From contig CAYWXL010000088.1 of assembly GCA_964461995.1 (NCBI GenBank), positions 1-15,635 on the forward strand: a stretch of DNA of 15,635 nucleotides. Direction: 5' to 3'. Under the pieces are notes generated by a model that ran no database searches, was not told where the DNA came from, and saw only the letters and a program-made list of their open reading frames with translations. Source of the stretch: JALSRK01 sp964461995 (GTDB lineage: Bacteria; Acidobacteriota; Terriglobia; Bryobacterales; Bryobacteraceae). Shown piece after piece: positions 14,698-15,635 of the stretch. A program made the translations under genes and the position numbers. Each line of letters opens with the position of its first letter. The stretch's first letter is position 1.

Positions 14698-15501
14698 CAG
14701 GGGCCGGAGCTCGATGCGGCGGATGAGGATCTCGGCGCCCTCGGACTGGATCTGGATCTTGCCGGCCGAGGGGACGGCGTCGAACCCCTTGTTGACCACC
14801 ACCCCGTTGACGATAGCGGTGATGGTGGAGCCGTCGCAGACGACTTCCGAGATGTTCCACTCGCCCATTCGGCGCTCAACGTCCTGGCGGCCGCGAAAGC
14901 CCAGCACGTCCTTCCATTCGGGGTCCCGGCCGAACCAGTTGAAGCGCCCGCGGTCCCGGCGGACGCGGCGTCCGCCTTCCTGCCAGTAGAGCTGGCCGTG
15001 AGGACCCTCCCGCACTTCCACGGTGAGCGACGGCCGGCCCTCGCCGGCGACGAGAATGAAGTCGCCGACGCCTCCCTCGATGATCTGATATTCGATCGAT
15101 TCGAGCCATTTGTTGGAAGCGGCCCCGTCGGCGCCCACGCCGTGGACGAGGATGCCGCTGTCGCGGGCGCGATCTTCCCGGGGCCGGTAAGTCTTGCCGC
15201 CCCACTTCCACTCGACGACGAGGCGGTAGTCGCGGTAGGCCTTCTTCGTCGTGATGCCGCCCCACTCCTCGCCGCTGATGCGCAGCAGGCCGTCGCGGAT
15301 GGTGAAGACGCCCTTGGGATCCTCGTACTTGCTGTGCTCCAGGTAGGTGTAGAAGGCGTCCAGACTGCTCCCGTCGAAGAGCACAATGGTGCGCTCGGGG
15401 GCGATGGGCGCGCGGGATTGGGCGGCCGCCGAACCGGCCAACAGAGCGGCGCAGGCCAGCAGCTTGACGGGGTGACAGGAGCAGCGGTTGCTGTTTCGCA
15501 T
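14692..15501 (-). CDS. Secreted DUF1080 (3-keto-disaccharide hydrolase-type) protein
   Basis: Exported protein of 269 residues with a signal peptide (VKLLACAALLAGSAAA, cleavage near AAAQ/SRAP). The rest is a single concanavalin-like DUF1080/PF06439 domain: TIVLFDGSSLDAF at 38-50, FTIRDGLLRISG at 66-77, YRDYRLVVEWKWGG at 89-102, RDSGILVHGVG at 113-123, ESIEYQIIEGG at 134-144, the C-terminal EWNISEVVCDGSTITAIVNG at 214-233, and GKIQIQSEGAEILIRRIELRPL. Members of this family have been linked to hydrolysis of 3-keto-glycosides and are very abundant in Acidobacteria and Planctomycetes. The ATG at 15501 has only a weak ribosome site. A LLAC motif at 14-17 sits too early in the hydrophobic stretch to be a convincing lipobox. 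It converges on the OmpA-domain gene with a 15-base gap. The exact sugar substrate cannot be read from the sequence. Confidence 0.9.
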   Translation of the reverse strand: MRNSNRCSCHPVKLLACAALLAGSAAAQSRAPIAPERTIVLFDGSSLDAFYTYLEHSKYEDPKGVFTIRDGLLRISGEEWGGITTKKAYRDYRLVVEWKWGGKTYRPREDRARDSGILVHGVGADGAASNKWLESIEYQIIEGGVGDFILVAGEGRPSLTVEVREGPHGQLYWQEGGRRVRRDRGRFNWFGRDPEWKDVLGFRGRQDVERRMGEWNISEVVCDGSTITAIVNGVVVNKGFDAVPSAGKIQIQSEGAEILIRRIELRPLR

Positions 15502-15601
15502 GGGGTGATCAACTCTTGCACGAGCATTGCACGCCTATCGCCCGCTTCCGGGGGAACTGCAGCAGGAGAGCGCGGCGGGTCCGGCAACGACGTCATTCCC
15601 G

Positions 15602-15607
15602 ATTGTA
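15602..15607 (-). promoter_or_regulatory. Candidate -10 hexamer upstream of the DUF1080 gene
   Basis: On the minus strand this reads TACAAT, about 100 bases before the DUF1080 start. It is the same hexamer as the two candidates near 10 kb. No good -35 is visible at the expected distance, so this is tentative. Confidence 0.3.
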
Positions 15608-15635
15608 GCGTCTATGACGGGGCGCGATATCCGGG

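Noticed and set aside
15450..15453. Lipoprotein lipobox (LLAC) in the DUF1080 protein
   Set aside because: The cysteine comes directly after the basic start with almost no hydrophobic stretch before it, while a standard cleavage site (AAAQ) follows a full hydrophobic core.
14280..15596. A 438-residue minus-strand frame overlapping the OmpA-type and DUF1080 genes
   Set aside because: It is a Ser/Pro/Arg-rich shadow in another frame; the DUF1080 frame on the same strand carries the recognisable domain and signal peptide.

Overview
The window is GC-rich bacterial chromosome, packed with genes and carrying no visible mobile element, CRISPR array, tRNA or rRNA. The gene set (a secreted DUF1080 sugar-hydrolase-type protein, large secreted propeller/PHP proteins, a short UvrC-like protein, an OmpA-type protein with a long coiled coil) resembles what I know of Acidobacteriota, perhaps the Bryobacterales/Solibacter group. 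This placement is an inference from gene content and base composition, not a search result.

Layout. Positions 1-6086 (+) hold two tandem paralogues of a very large secreted protein: an N-terminal beta domain, a beta-propeller, then a PHP-like metal-hydrolase domain. The first is cut by the left edge of the window. Convergent to them on the minus strand lie kduD (6100-6870), a metY-type O-acetylhomoserine sulfhydrylase gene (6921-8222) and a truncated UvrC-like GIY-YIG protein (8558-9670). A roughly 420-base divergent spacer follows. Within it a 9-bp inverted repeat carries two outward-facing TACAAT hexamers. On the plus strand comes a tight cluster: a TPR protein with a basic Lys/Ala-rich tail (10090-10698), a YvcK/CofD-like protein (10715-11743), glmU (11759-13162) and a periplasmic OmpA-domain coiled-coil protein (13171-14676). 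The window closes with a convergent minus-strand DUF1080 gene (14692-15501) and its upstream region.

How the genes fit together. The TPR-yvcK-glmU-ompA cluster, with gaps of only 8-16 bases, reads as a cell-envelope operon. GlmU makes UDP-GlcNAc, YvcK proteins are reported to bind UDP-sugars and influence wall homeostasis and carbon use, and the OmpA domain binds peptidoglycan. KduD (hexuronate/pectin breakdown), DUF1080 (keto-sugar or glycoside processing) and the secreted PHP/propeller pair suggest an organism that uses plant or microbial polysaccharides, although nothing here proves that the pair acts on sugars.

Most worth a second look: the tandem secreted PHP/propeller proteins, whose PHP domains are almost invariant while the rest diverges; the truncated UvrC-like protein, which keeps a four-cysteine Fe-S pattern but has a degenerate GIY-YIG site and no second nuclease domain; and the sensor-beside-synthase arrangement of yvcK and glmU.
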